A DNA stretch of 64,000 bases from Paenibacillus_L residui. GTDB taxonomy: Bacteria > Bacillota > Bacilli > Paenibacillales > NBRC-103111. A program made the translations under genes and the position numbers. This document shows, in pieces, positions 7,869 through 16,881 of this stretch; positions within the stretch are counted from its first letter, which is position 1; every line of letters starts with the position of its first letter. The DNA lies in the NCBI RefSeq assembly GCF_042677205.1, contig NZ_JBHTIU010000043.1:6393-70392 (forward strand), in the 5' to 3' direction. Under the pieces are notes generated by a model, which was not told where the DNA came from, made no database searches, and worked only from the letters and a program-made list of their open reading frames with translations.

Positions 7869-10736
7869 ATGTCGATTGGGGAAATGACCAAGCTAAATCC
7901 TTGGCAAACTTATTACGGCCCTAACCTGGGCTACATCAATGAACAGTATGAGAAATACATCGCCGATCCCGAATCCGTGGAACCGACGTTCAGAGAACTG
8001 TTTGCCATCTGGGGCGCTCCTCCGGCTTCGTGGAATGCCGGAACGGAAAATGTGCAGGCCCCGGTTCCTAATGTTGAAATTAATGAAAATATGTTGAAAA
8101 AAGTCGTCGCTGCTGAAAAATTGGTATGGAATATCCGAACATATGGGCATCTGGCCGCGGATCTGGATCCGCTTGGGTTAGGGTTCACTGCGGATACCCG
8201 GCTTCTTGAGCCGGAAACATATCAATTAAGCAAAGACGACTTGTTGGCGTTTCCCGCTTCTTTAATCTGGGAGAACGCTCCGGGGAATGCCGTCACCGGA
8301 TGGGATGCCATCAAGCAGCTCCAACAAATTTATACCAAGACTACCGCTTACGAATTCAGCCATGTTCACGAGCAGCGGGAAAGGGATTGGCTCAACAAGC
8401 GTGTCGAAACCGAAGCATTGTCGGGAACGCCTCTTTCGATAGAAGAGCGGAAGGAATTGCTAAACCGTCTCACCCAAGTGGAGCAGTTCGAAGCTTTCCT
8501 GCACCGGACGTTCGTCGGTCAGAAGCGCTTTTCCGTGGAAGGCAATGATGTTCTGATTCCGATGCTTGATGAAGTTGTCCGCATGGTGGCCCGGGAAGGA
8601 TGTCAGCACATTCTGATGGGGATGGCTCACCGGGGGCGCTTGAACGTTCTGGCCCACGTATTGGGTAAACCTTACAGCAAGATCTTCTCGGAGTTCCATC
8701 ATTCTCCTAACAAGGACATGATTCCTTCGGAAGGATCGATGGGAATTAACTTCGGTTGGTCCGGCGATGTTAAATATCATTTGGGTGCCGACCGTTCTGT
8801 AGTGGAGGGCGAACTGCCGCCAATCCGCCTAACCTTGGCCAATAACCCAAGCCATCTGGAATTTGTCAATCCGGTAGTGGAGGGCTTCACCCGCGCCGCC
8901 CAGGATGACCGCGGAGAAGCCGGTTATCCGAAGCAGGATGAAAGCAAGGCTGCCGCAGTGCTGATGCACGGGGACGCCGCTTTTGCCGGGGAAGGAATCG
9001 TGGCGGAAACGCTGAACTTCAATAAGCTTCAAGGCTACCGCAACGGCGGAACTATTCATATTATCGTTAATAACCGTCTTGGATTTACAACGGAAAGCTC
9101 TGATTCCCGTTCGACCCATTATGCAAGTGATTTAGCCAAGGGATATGAGATCCCGATCGTGCACGTTAACGCCGATGACCCGGAGGCATGTATCAGAGCG
9201 GTGCGCCTGGCTTGCGAATACCGTAATTTGTTTAAGAAGGATTTCTTGATTGATTTGATCGGTTACCGCCGATACGGGCATAACGAATCGGATGATCCGG
9301 AAATGACCCAGCCGCTTACCTACCATAAGGTACGGAACCATCCAACCTGCAGCAAGCTGTACGGAGACAAGCTTGTGGAAGAGGGGATCATCCCCAAGGA
9401 GCTTCCGGAGCAGATGAGGCAGGAAGCTGCGGCACGGCTGAAGGAAGCTTATGATGAAATGAAGGAAAACAACGGACGGGCTTCCAGCAATCCGCCCAAC
9501 GGGCTGATTGTTCATACGGATAAACCGGAAATCAATACGGCCGTTCCCATGGATCAGCTGAAGGAAATCAATAGAGACCTGCTCAAATGGCCTGAAAACT
9601 TTAACGTTTATCCCAAGCTTAAACGGATTTTGGAAAGACGGGCGAATGCTTTGGAAGAAGGGGAGAAGGTTGACTGGGCTCTTGCCGAAACTTTGGCCTT
9701 TGCAACGATTCTAGCCGAAGGAAAGCCAATCCGTATTAGCGGACAGGATTCGGAGCGGGGAACTTTCGCCCATCGCCATCTCGTGCTGCACGATACCGAG
9801 ACCGGTCAGAAATTCTCGCCTTTGCACCGCCTGCCGCAGGCCAAAGCTTCGTTCGCCATCTATAACAGCCCGCTGTCCGAAGCATCTGTGCTCGGCTTCG
9901 AGTATGGCTATAATGTGTTCGCTCCGGAGACGTTCGTGCTTTGGGAGGCGCAATTTGGCGATTTCGCCAACGCCGCTCAAGTCATTATCGACCAGTTTAT
10001 CGCTGCCGGACGCGAGAAGTGGCTCCAAAGATCGAGCCTGGCGATGCTGCTGCCTCATGGCTACGAAGGACAGGGACCGGAGCATTCGAGCGCGCGTCTG
10101 GAACGTTTCCTGCAGCTTGCCGGTGATGAGAACTGGACGGTCGCTTATTTGTCCAGCGCGGCTCAATATTTCCACCTTCTGCGCAAGCAGGCGGCAATAG
10201 CCGGAACGGATGCGGCAAGACCGCTGGTTCTGATGGCGCCGAAGAGTCTGATCCGGAATCCTCGGGTAGCTTCTTCCGGTACGGAGTTCAGCGAAGGAGC
10301 CTTCCGTCCGATCTTGGAGCAGCCTGGTTTGGGCGCCCAGTCCAAGAAGGTGGAGCGCTTGATTCTGTGCACCGGTAAAGTCGCCATCGACCTGGAAGAG
10401 GCATTGGATGCGGAGAAGGAAAATCAAGACTTCGACTGGCTGCATATCGTTCGTGTGGAACAGCTTTATCCGTTTGCCGGGGAAGAAATCGAGGCCGTGA
10501 TCCAGCGCTTCCCCAAACTGAAGGAAATTGTCTGGGTTCAAGAGGAACCGCGGAATATGGGGGCATGGAGCTACATGGATCCCCGCATCAGAGATGTGGC
10601 ACCCGATAAAGTAAAGGTTCGTTATATCGGCCGTCCGGATCGCTCCAGTCCTGCGAGCGGTTATCAGGACGTTCATAATATGGAACAGCAGCGGCTGATC
10701 TCGAATGCATTGAATCGCAGCTTCTTTGAAAACTAA
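7869..10736 (+). CDS. odhA: 2-oxoglutarate dehydrogenase E1 component
   Basis: The 955-residue thiamine-diphosphate enzyme decarboxylates 2-oxoglutarate and succinylates the lipoyl arm of OdhB in the TCA cycle. The N-terminus carries the E1o-type segment 'NPWQTYYGPNLGYINEQY'. The core has 'GMAHRGRLNVLAHV' and the ThDP/Mg-binding block beginning H-G-D-A-A-F-A-G-E-G and ending N-N. The C-terminal transketolase-like part contains 'PHGYEGQGPEHSSARLERFL'. Length fits the Bacillus-type OdhA. The start follows GGGGAGG. odhB starts 21 bases downstream, so the two form an operon. The E3 subunit is not in the window. A structured RNA candidate lies upstream. Confidence 0.97.
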   Translation: MSIGEMTKLNPWQTYYGPNLGYINEQYEKYIADPESVEPTFRELFAIWGAPPASWNAGTENVQAPVPNVEINENMLKKVVAAEKLVWNIRTYGHLAADLDPLGLGFTADTRLLEPETYQLSKDDLLAFPASLIWENAPGNAVTGWDAIKQLQQIYTKTTAYEFSHVHEQRERDWLNKRVETEALSGTPLSIEERKELLNRLTQVEQFEAFLHRTFVGQKRFSVEGNDVLIPMLDEVVRMVAREGCQHILMGMAHRGRLNVLAHVLGKPYSKIFSEFHHSPNKDMIPSEGSMGINFGWSGDVKYHLGADRSVVEGELPPIRLTLANNPSHLEFVNPVVEGFTRAAQDDRGEAGYPKQDESKAAAVLMHGDAAFAGEGIVAETLNFNKLQGYRNGGTIHIIVNNRLGFTTESSDSRSTHYASDLAKGYEIPIVHVNADDPEACIRAVRLACEYRNLFKKDFLIDLIGYRRYGHNESDDPEMTQPLTYHKVRNHPTCSKLYGDKLVEEGIIPKELPEQMRQEAAARLKEAYDEMKENNGRASSNPPNGLIVHTDKPEINTAVPMDQLKEINRDLLKWPENFNVYPKLKRILERRANALEEGEKVDWALAETLAFATILAEGKPIRISGQDSERGTFAHRHLVLHDTETGQKFSPLHRLPQAKASFAIYNSPLSEASVLGFEYGYNVFAPETFVLWEAQFGDFANAAQVIIDQFIAAGREKWLQRSSLAMLLPHGYEGQGPEHSSARLERFLQLAGDENWTVAYLSSAAQYFHLLRKQAAIAGTDAARPLVLMAPKSLIRNPRVASSGTEFSEGAFRPILEQPGLGAQSKKVERLILCTGKVAIDLEEALDAEKENQDFDWLHIVRVEQLYPFAGEEIEAVIQRFPKLKEIVWVQEEPRNMGAWSYMDPRIRDVAPDKVKVRYIGRPDRSSPASGYQDVHNMEQQRLISNALNRSFFEN

Positions 10737-10757
10737 TAAAGCAGGGAGGATACGGCT

Positions 10758-12038
10758 GTGAGTGAAATCATAGTACCAGAAATTGGAGAATCCATATCTG
10801 AAGGAACGATTGCGAAGTGGATCAAGAAAGAGGGAGAAACGGTCAGCCAGGGAGATTTGCTGCTTGAACTGGAAACCGATAAAGTCAATCTGGAAATTAC
10901 GGCTGAGCAAGACGGAGTGCTTACGGAGATTCGCAGACAAGAAGGGGATACCGTTCAGGTAGGTGAAGTGATCGGAATTATCGGAGCGGCATCTGCTGCA
11001 GCCGGTGCCCAGCAGAAGGCACCTGAAGAAGCAGCGCCTGCGGCGCCCGCCAAGGAAAGTGCACCGGCCCAAGCGGCCGCTCCGGCTCCTGCGGCAGCTA
11101 TTAAAGCCGATGCGGACGATGCCGGTTCCTCGGTTACCGCTACTCCGGCAGCTAGAAAGCTGGCCAGAGAGCGCGGTATCGACTTGCGCCAAGTGCAGTC
11201 GGCAGACCCGAGCGGAAGAATCTATCCTGGCGATGTGCAATCCCATGTGGCCGGAGCCCCTTCCGCTCCTGCACAGGCTGCAGCCAATCGTCCGCAAGCG
11301 GCTCAGCCTGCGGCGCCTATTGACGTGAATCCGGCCAAGCCCGTTGAACGAATTCGGATGTCCCGCCGCCGCGTAACCATCGCTAACCGTCTCGTGGAAG
11401 CTCAGAGAACGGCCGCGATGCTGACCACCTTCAACGAAGTGGATATGACGGCAATTCTTGACGTGCGTAAGCGCCGTAAAGATAAGTTCAAGGAGAAGCA
11501 TGATGTTGGTCTTGGCTTCATGTCCTTCTTCACTAAAGCAGTCGTAGGGGCGCTCAAAGCCTTCCCGCTGTTGAACGCAGAAATTGTCGGCGAAGAAATT
11601 TTGGCCAAGAAGTATTATGATATCGGAATTGCCGTAGCCGCCAAGGAAGGTCTGGTCGTTCCGGTAGTGCGGGATGCAGATCGTCTAAGCTTCGCTGAAA
11701 TAGAGAGAGAGATTGCTGATTTGGCAAGTAAGGCCCGCAACAATGCGTTGTCGCTGTCCGATCTGTCGGGCGGAACGTTCACGATAACGAATGGCGGAGT
11801 TTTCGGTTCCCTCTTGTCAACACCTATTCTGAATACGCCGCAGGTAGGGATTCTCGGAATGCATAAAATCCAATGGCGTCCGGTTGCCATTGACGAAGAG
11901 CGGATGGAAAACCGTCCGATGATGTACATTGCCTTGTCCTACGATCACCGGATTGTAGACGGCAGCGAAGCTGTCCGCTTCCTGGTAACCGTCAAGGAGC
12001 TTCTGGAAGATCCGGAATCTCTGCTGCTGGAAGGATAA
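10758..12038 (+). CDS. odhB: Dihydrolipoyllysine succinyltransferase (E2 of 2-oxoglutarate dehydrogenase)
   Basis: This 426-residue E2 subunit starts at GTG after GGGAGG. The lipoyl domain spans about residues 1-76 with the lipoylated Lys42 in E-T-D-K-V-N. An Ala/Pro-rich linker follows (about 78-125). The peripheral subunit-binding domain runs about 128-165 ('ATPAARKLARERGIDL'). A second Ala/Pro linker leads to the catalytic acyltransferase domain (about 195-426), with the active-site H-R-I-V-D-G near residue 397. It carries the succinyl group from OdhA to CoA. The gene is second in the odhAB operon and is followed by a strong bidirectional terminator. Confidence 0.97.
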   Translation: MSEIIVPEIGESISEGTIAKWIKKEGETVSQGDLLLELETDKVNLEITAEQDGVLTEIRRQEGDTVQVGEVIGIIGAASAAAGAQQKAPEEAAPAAPAKESAPAQAAAPAPAAAIKADADDAGSSVTATPAARKLARERGIDLRQVQSADPSGRIYPGDVQSHVAGAPSAPAQAAANRPQAAQPAAPIDVNPAKPVERIRMSRRRVTIANRLVEAQRTAAMLTTFNEVDMTAILDVRKRRKDKFKEKHDVGLGFMSFFTKAVVGALKAFPLLNAEIVGEEILAKKYYDIGIAVAAKEGLVVPVVRDADRLSFAEIEREIADLASKARNNALSLSDLSGGTFTITNGGVFGSLLSTPILNTPQVGILGMHKIQWRPVAIDEERMENRPMMYIALSYDHRIVDGSEAVRFLVTVKELLEDPESLLLEG

Positions 12039-12049
12039 TCTCAACGGCA

Positions 12050-12090
12050 AAAAATCCTCCGAAGAAAACTTCGGAGGATTTTTCTTTTTC
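12050..12090. terminator. Bidirectional terminator between odhB and the DHA2 exporter
   Basis: A 15-bp perfect stem (AAAATCCTCCGAAG arm, loop AAAA) has A-runs on one side and T-runs on the other, so it serves both converging genes. Confidence 0.9.
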
Positions 12091-12091
12091 C

Positions 12092-13618
12092 TCATTGCCT
12101 CTTGGCCGCTGTACTTAGTTGCTTAGCTGCTGTTTGTACCCGTTCCCCAGTCATTGTGAAGATGAAGAAGAACGCCAGGCCCGCTGTAATCAGGGCCCAC
12201 ATGAAGGTTTGAGCGATGGAGGAGGACAGCAGCTCCGTTATTTTGTCCAGCAGCTCTGGCGGGATTAGCGCACGCTTATCCGGGGATAGCATATCGCGCG
12301 GATCGCCGATGTCGATCGGAGGCGCCCCTCCGGCACCGGCAAATTCCTTGCCAAGCCCGTTGGTAAACAGGTTCCGCTGAATAATGCCGAAAATAGTGAT
12401 GCCGAGCGTCATCCCGAGAGAACGCATGAAGGTAAGAGTCGAAGTAGCTGAACCCCGCTGCCGCATATCAAAGTTGTGAATGGCTGCCATGCTTAATACC
12501 GAGAAGTTAAATCCTACCCCAAACCCCGTAATAATCATATACACCGTTAGAGTAGACCGGGCCACCTCGGTTGATAAAGTAGACAGCAGGAAAATTCCGA
12601 GGAGGAAGCAAATTCCCGAGAAAATCATAATGTTCCGGTAGCTGGTTCGCGTCGTTAGAAACCCTCCGATTTGGCTGCCGAAAACCGATCCGATCATCAT
12701 CGGCATCAGAATGAGCCCGGAATGGGTCGCCGATCCGCCGAAGACGCCCTGTACGAAGATCGGGATATAGATGGTGGCCACGATAAAAGTAGCCCCATAG
12801 AATAGCGCTACCGCGTTACTTGCGGCGAACAGCCTTTTACGAAACATGCTGAACGAAAGGATCGGCTCCGCGGCTTTCGTCTCAACATATAGAAAAACGG
12901 CAAACAGGATGGCAAAGGCGGAAAAAAGACCGATGATGACGGCGGAATTCCATGCATAGTGCTGACCGCCCAGCTCGAGCGCGAACATTAGGCTGACAAC
13001 GGCTGTCACTAGTGTAGCAGCGCCCCACCAGTCAATTTTTTGTTTCGATTTTGCCAAGGACTCATGATAAAAGAAGGAAATAAAAGCAAGTGCCACAACG
13101 CCTATAGGCAGGTTGATATAGAAAATCCAGTGCCAGTTTATGTATTCAGTGATGTATGCTCCCAACAGAGGGCCGAATATACTGGATATTCCGAATACGG
13201 CGCCGAACAGGCCGCTGATTTTCCCTCTTTTTTCCGGAGGAAAAATATCAAATACGACGGTAAAGGCGATGGGCATCAGCGCTCCTCCGCCGATTCCTTG
13301 AATGGCACGGTAAATGCTGAGCTGCTCGATCGTTTGCGCTGTCCCGCATAGTACGGAACCGAGCAGAAAAACGAGCATACCGAACATGAAGAAGCGTTTG
13401 CGGCCATACATGTCGGACAACTTTCCGAAGATGGGGGTGCCCGCCATCGTCGCTACCATATAAGAGGAAGTCACCCAGACGATTTTATCGAATCCGCCTA
13501 GATCGGAGACAATGGTCCCCATGGCAGCGGCCACAATGGTATTATCCATCGCCGCCATCAGAATACCGAGCAGAAGCCCGGCCACTACAAAGCCAATTTT
13601 ACTATTCTTAGCAATCAT
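12092..13618 (-). CDS. DHA2-family (14-TM) MFS multidrug exporter
   Basis: The 508-residue transporter resembles the EmrB/QacA group. Motif D1-like 'MAAMDNTIVAAAMGTI' in TM1 carries the family D-x-T-I-V signature (about residues 22-36). 'GKLSDMYGRKRFFMFG' is motif A (about residues 64-79). 'YRAIQGIGGGALMPIAF' is motif B, and 'GPLLGAYITEYINWHWIFYINLPIG' is motif C. About 14 hydrophobic segments are visible. Proton-driven export of lipophilic drugs is the family role, but the substrate here is unknown. The start follows AAAGGAG. A perfect palindrome upstream (13756-13771) may be an operator, but no regulator gene is adjacent. Confidence 0.9.
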   Translation of the reverse strand: MIAKNSKIGFVVAGLLLGILMAAMDNTIVAAAMGTIVSDLGGFDKIVWVTSSYMVATMAGTPIFGKLSDMYGRKRFFMFGMLVFLLGSVLCGTAQTIEQLSIYRAIQGIGGGALMPIAFTVVFDIFPPEKRGKISGLFGAVFGISSIFGPLLGAYITEYINWHWIFYINLPIGVVALAFISFFYHESLAKSKQKIDWWGAATLVTAVVSLMFALELGGQHYAWNSAVIIGLFSAFAILFAVFLYVETKAAEPILSFSMFRKRLFAASNAVALFYGATFIVATIYIPIFVQGVFGGSATHSGLILMPMMIGSVFGSQIGGFLTTRTSYRNIMIFSGICFLLGIFLLSTLSTEVARSTLTVYMIITGFGVGFNFSVLSMAAIHNFDMRQRGSATSTLTFMRSLGMTLGITIFGIIQRNLFTNGLGKEFAGAGGAPPIDIGDPRDMLSPDKRALIPPELLDKITELLSSSIAQTFMWALITAGLAFFFIFTMTGERVQTAAKQLSTAAKRQ

Positions 13619-13755
13619 GAAAGTGCTCCTTTGTCATAAGCTGGTCTTGCCCTGTCGATCTGTCTCCGCGCAGAGCGAAGCTGATCTATATTGGGTCCTT
13701 CTTGATGAGCAAAGATTTATGTCCCACCACTCCTTCCTCATATCGTTCCCCGCTA

Positions 13756-13771
13756 ATTTATTATAATAAAT
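13756..13771. promoter_or_regulatory. Perfect 16-bp AT palindrome upstream of the DHA2 exporter
   Basis: ATTTATTATAATAAAT equals its own reverse complement and includes TATAAT read on the minus strand. It may be an operator over the exporter promoter. Being AT-only, chance is possible. The rest of 13619-14060 holds no other signal I can name. Confidence 0.35.
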
Positions 13772-14061
13772 CATTATTTCAGCCTGCGCTTTATTTTTGT
13801 AATCTTAAATTTCTTTACAGCGTGAATAGGGGGCAAAGAAAGAATCTAACGGACATAAAACCTTACTTTAATACATAGGTATTCATCTGCGAAAATAATC
13901 CTCAGGAGCTTTTAATAAAAACGGGACAACCGAGGTGGAAAAAGGAGGATTTCAGCGATATACTGGGGGGTGTGGCAGCATTACTTTACTATTGTCCGGT
14001 TCGAATGAAAAGTATGGACATATTCTCTGCTGATTTATAGAAATACAAGATATCAATAGTT

Positions 14062-14097
14062 CTGACATTCAGTTAACATAACATTTATTATGTAAAC
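14062..14097 (+). promoter_or_regulatory. Promoter with overlapping operator before the acyl-CoA synthetase gene
   Basis: CTGACA (14062-14067), 18-bp spacer, TATTAT (14086-14091). An inverted repeat covers spacer and -10: arms GTTAACATAA (14072-14081) and TTATGTAAAC (14088-14097) match at 9 of 10 positions around a 6-base centre. This implies repression by a dimeric regulator not encoded next door. Confidence 0.55.
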
Positions 14098-14138
14098 CAA
14101 AGGATCGAAATCGTTTGATTCCATATAAGGAGCACCAA

Positions 14139-15563
14139 ATGCGAATTGAAGAAATGATAATTAAACAGGCTGCACTTACGCCGGATCGTTGGGCAGTGGC
14201 CGATTCGAAGCAGCGGTTTACTTACAAGGAATTTATGGAACAGGTACTGTATAGAGTGGACGAGCTGAAGGCAATGGGGGCGGGGACCGGGGAAACGGAA
14301 ATATTTGCGCTGCAGATGCCCAACAGCATCGCTTGGCTGACAGACGTGCTGGCTGTCATGATGCTTGGCGGTATCGTGCTGCTGCTTCATCCGGAGACGA
14401 CTGTGGAGGAGCGGACCAGGCTGTTCGACAAGATCGGGCCGCAGTGGCTGTTGGGGATGGACGAGGAGCTTCGTTGGCCGGGGAACAAGCCAAGCCCCCG
14501 TCTGCCCCTGCGGCAGGCCGCTTCTGTCAGAGACCTGTTCCTCATCGGGTACACATCAGGTTCTACCGGTGAGCCCAAAGGCTATGTGAAAAGCCATCGT
14601 TCCTGGACCTGCAGTCTGGAAGGCTGGACAGAAGCGTTCGGATTGACCGGCAGCGAGCGGATTGCCGTGCCTCTCCCGATGTCTTATTCCGCACAGCTGT
14701 ATCCGGCCATTCATGGGCTGGCAACCGGCGCGGAGGTCATCCTGATGGAGAGCTATTCGCCCGGAGGGCTTCTAGCTCATAATGCGACCTGCGTAACCAT
14801 TATCCCGGCGTTACTCGATTCACTAATCCGCTATGCGGATAGCCGGATACCGGAATCGCTGTCGGGGAGGATGCCGAGAACGGTCATATCCGTAGGAACC
14901 AAGCTCTCCGCTGCCCAGAGAGCAAGCTTCCGGCGGTGCTTTGGCGAGAGCTCTTTGTACGAATATTACGGTTCATCCGAAATGGGGTATGTGACCTATC
15001 TCCGTCCGGAAGAGGCGGAGCGGGCTCCTGATTCGGTAGGGGCTCCCTTCCCGGGGGTGGAGATCGCCTTTATGGACGCCGGCGGTCACCGCATCGAGGC
15101 TGAGGAAGGCCGGCCGGGCAAGCTCTATGTCCGCACTGACCAAGCGTTCGAAGGCTATGCCGGGGAAGAAGCTTTGACAGAAGATTGCTGGATAGGGGAA
15201 TGGGTAACTTCCCATGATCTCGGGTATTGCCGGAAGGATGGAAATATCGTGTTGACCGGACGGGAGCGGGATGTGATCAAAACCGGGGGAAGCCTGGTCT
15301 ATGCCGCGGAGGTAGAAGCCGCTCTAATGGATATAGAAGGGGTGGCGGAGGCGGCTGTTATACCGGAAGAAGACGGGCAGAGAGGCGAAATCATCCACGC
15401 TGTGATCGTACTGCGGCCGGAAGGTGACCTCGCGCTTGTCAGGCGGCACTGCGCTTCCAAGCTCGCACCATACAAACGCCCAAGAAAGTGGAGCGTTGTA
15501 GACAAGCTGCCGAGGAACCGGAACGGGAAAGTGGTCAAGAGCCGGATTTTTGTGTCCGATTGA
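14139..15563 (+). CDS. Acyl-CoA synthetase / AMP-dependent ligase (YhfT-like)
   Basis: The start ATG at 14139 follows AAGGAG. The upstream in-frame TTG (14115) does not. The 474-residue enzyme belongs to the ANL superfamily, which adenylates a carboxylic acid and transfers it to a thiol, usually CoA. Visible core motifs are the P-loop 'YTSGSTGEPKG' (about residues 136-146), 'YEYYGSSEMG' (A5-type, about residues 275-284), the 'TGRERDVIKTGG' hinge (about residues 375-386), and the C-terminal 'PRNRNGKVVK' with the catalytic Lys. Size is close to B. subtilis YhfT, a short-form acyl-CoA synthetase. The acid substrate cannot be told. It is followed by glycan-related genes on the same strand, apparently in a separate unit. 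Confidence 0.85.
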   Translation: MRIEEMIIKQAALTPDRWAVADSKQRFTYKEFMEQVLYRVDELKAMGAGTGETEIFALQMPNSIAWLTDVLAVMMLGGIVLLLHPETTVEERTRLFDKIGPQWLLGMDEELRWPGNKPSPRLPLRQAASVRDLFLIGYTSGSTGEPKGYVKSHRSWTCSLEGWTEAFGLTGSERIAVPLPMSYSAQLYPAIHGLATGAEVILMESYSPGGLLAHNATCVTIIPALLDSLIRYADSRIPESLSGRMPRTVISVGTKLSAAQRASFRRCFGESSLYEYYGSSEMGYVTYLRPEEAERAPDSVGAPFPGVEIAFMDAGGHRIEAEEGRPGKLYVRTDQAFEGYAGEEALTEDCWIGEWVTSHDLGYCRKDGNIVLTGRERDVIKTGGSLVYAAEVEAALMDIEGVAEAAVIPEEDGQRGEIIHAVIVLRPEGDLALVRRHCASKLAPYKRPRKWSVVDKLPRNRNGKVVKSRIFVSD

Positions 15564-15656
15564 ATGTCATAGGATAGTTTTTTCAAGGCAATTTCTGCTA
15601 TAGTAGTGAAGAAAGCGTTTTTATTCTATATTGTGCCAAGCAGGGGGAGCAAGATT

Positions 15657-16817
15657 ATGAGCTTACCAACCGGGAACAGACAGGAGGACCGGAGCCTCTG
15701 GCTGGAATGGATGAGAAGGATTGCCGATCCGGTCCTTACCTCCTTGGCCGCGCGCCGGCTGAGAGCGGACATGCCTGTGGAGAGCAGGGGGACGGATCGG
15801 GCGGACTATACTTATCTGGAAGCATTCGGGAGACTGCTGGTCGGCATGGCTCCATGGCTGGAGAGCGGACCGGATGACGATAGTCCGGAAGCGCGATGGC
15901 GAGAGCAATATGGTGAACTGGCAAGGCTTGGGATCGATGCCGGCACGGATCCCGAGTCTCCGGACTGCTTTAACTTTACCCAAGGATATCAACCGATCGT
16001 GGACGCCGCTTTCCTGGCTCATGCTCTACTGCGTGCGCCGACGGAGCTTTATGGCCGGTTAAGCGGACAGGTTCAGCGCCGGCTTGTTAAGTCGCTGCAG
16101 GCGACGCGGTCTCGCAAACCCCATTTTAACAATTGGCTGCTGTTTGCGGCGATGATTGAAGCCGCTTTATACAGGATGGACGAATGCTGGGACCCGATGC
16201 GGATCGATTACGCCCTCAAGCAGCACGAGCAATGGTATAAAGGCGACGGAATTTATGGGGATGGCCCGGACTTCCATTGGGATTATTACAACAGCTTCGT
16301 CATTCAGCCGATGCTCATCGATATCGTCGGAACGGTCGCACAGGAATCGGACGATTGGAAACGCCTGCAGGAGAAAGTGGAGGCCAGGGCGGTCCGCTAT
16401 GCCGCCATTCAGGAAAGAAGCATCTCTCCCGAAGGCACTTTCCCGGTCGTCGGCCGGTCCCTGGCCTATCGTTGCGGGGCGTTCCAGCATCTTGCGCAGA
16501 TGGCGCTGCAGCATAAGCTGCCTCCGGACCTTCATCCGGCTCAAGTGAGGTGCGCCTTGACGGCAGTGATACGGCGGACATTGACGGTGCCGGGAACATT
16601 CGACGACAAAGGCTGGCTGCAAATCGGACTATGCGGCCATCAGCCGGAATTGGGCGAATCGTATATTTCTACCGGAAGTCTGTATCTTTGTTCAACGGTC
16701 TTCCTTCCGCTGGGCCTGCCGCCTTCCGATCCTTTCTGGCAAGGAGAGGCGGACTGGACGGCGAAGAAAGCCTGGTCCGGGCAGAGTGTGCCTATAGATC
16801 AGGCTTTAAGCCGGTAA
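15657..16817 (+). CDS. DUF2264 domain protein, putative glycan-processing enzyme
   Basis: The ATG at 15657 follows GGGGGAGC. The longer frame from 15606 has no such site. The 386-residue protein is an alpha/alpha-barrel-like DUF2264 protein: 'DYTYLEAFGRLLVGMAPWL' at the start, 'CFNFTQGYQPIVDAAFLAHALL' and 'KPHFNNWLLFAAMIEAAL' in the middle, and 'GDGPDFHWDYYNSFVIQPM' as the most conserved block. It lacks a signal peptide, so it acts in the cytoplasm. DUF2264 genes usually sit in polysaccharide-use loci and are related in fold to unsaturated glucuronyl/rhamnogalacturonyl hydrolases, but a confirmed reaction is not known to me. It is followed 64 bases later by a DUF4091 gene, probably the same operon. 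Confidence 0.82.
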   Translation: MSLPTGNRQEDRSLWLEWMRRIADPVLTSLAARRLRADMPVESRGTDRADYTYLEAFGRLLVGMAPWLESGPDDDSPEARWREQYGELARLGIDAGTDPESPDCFNFTQGYQPIVDAAFLAHALLRAPTELYGRLSGQVQRRLVKSLQATRSRKPHFNNWLLFAAMIEAALYRMDECWDPMRIDYALKQHEQWYKGDGIYGDGPDFHWDYYNSFVIQPMLIDIVGTVAQESDDWKRLQEKVEARAVRYAAIQERSISPEGTFPVVGRSLAYRCGAFQHLAQMALQHKLPPDLHPAQVRCALTAVIRRTLTVPGTFDDKGWLQIGLCGHQPELGESYISTGSLYLCSTVFLPLGLPPSDPFWQGEADWTAKKAWSGQSVPIDQALSR

Positions 16818-16881
16818 CTGCGCAAGCTCTAGAAGTAGTTTGGGTATGAACAGACGAAGGATTTAGAGGAGGAGAAATCGA

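Noticed and set aside
9711..11501. Long minus-strand frame of about 596 codons opposite odhA/odhB
   Set aside because: It is antisense to two certain genes, has Arg/His/Leu-rich low-complexity composition, no family motifs and no ribosome binding site. It is a shadow of codon bias.
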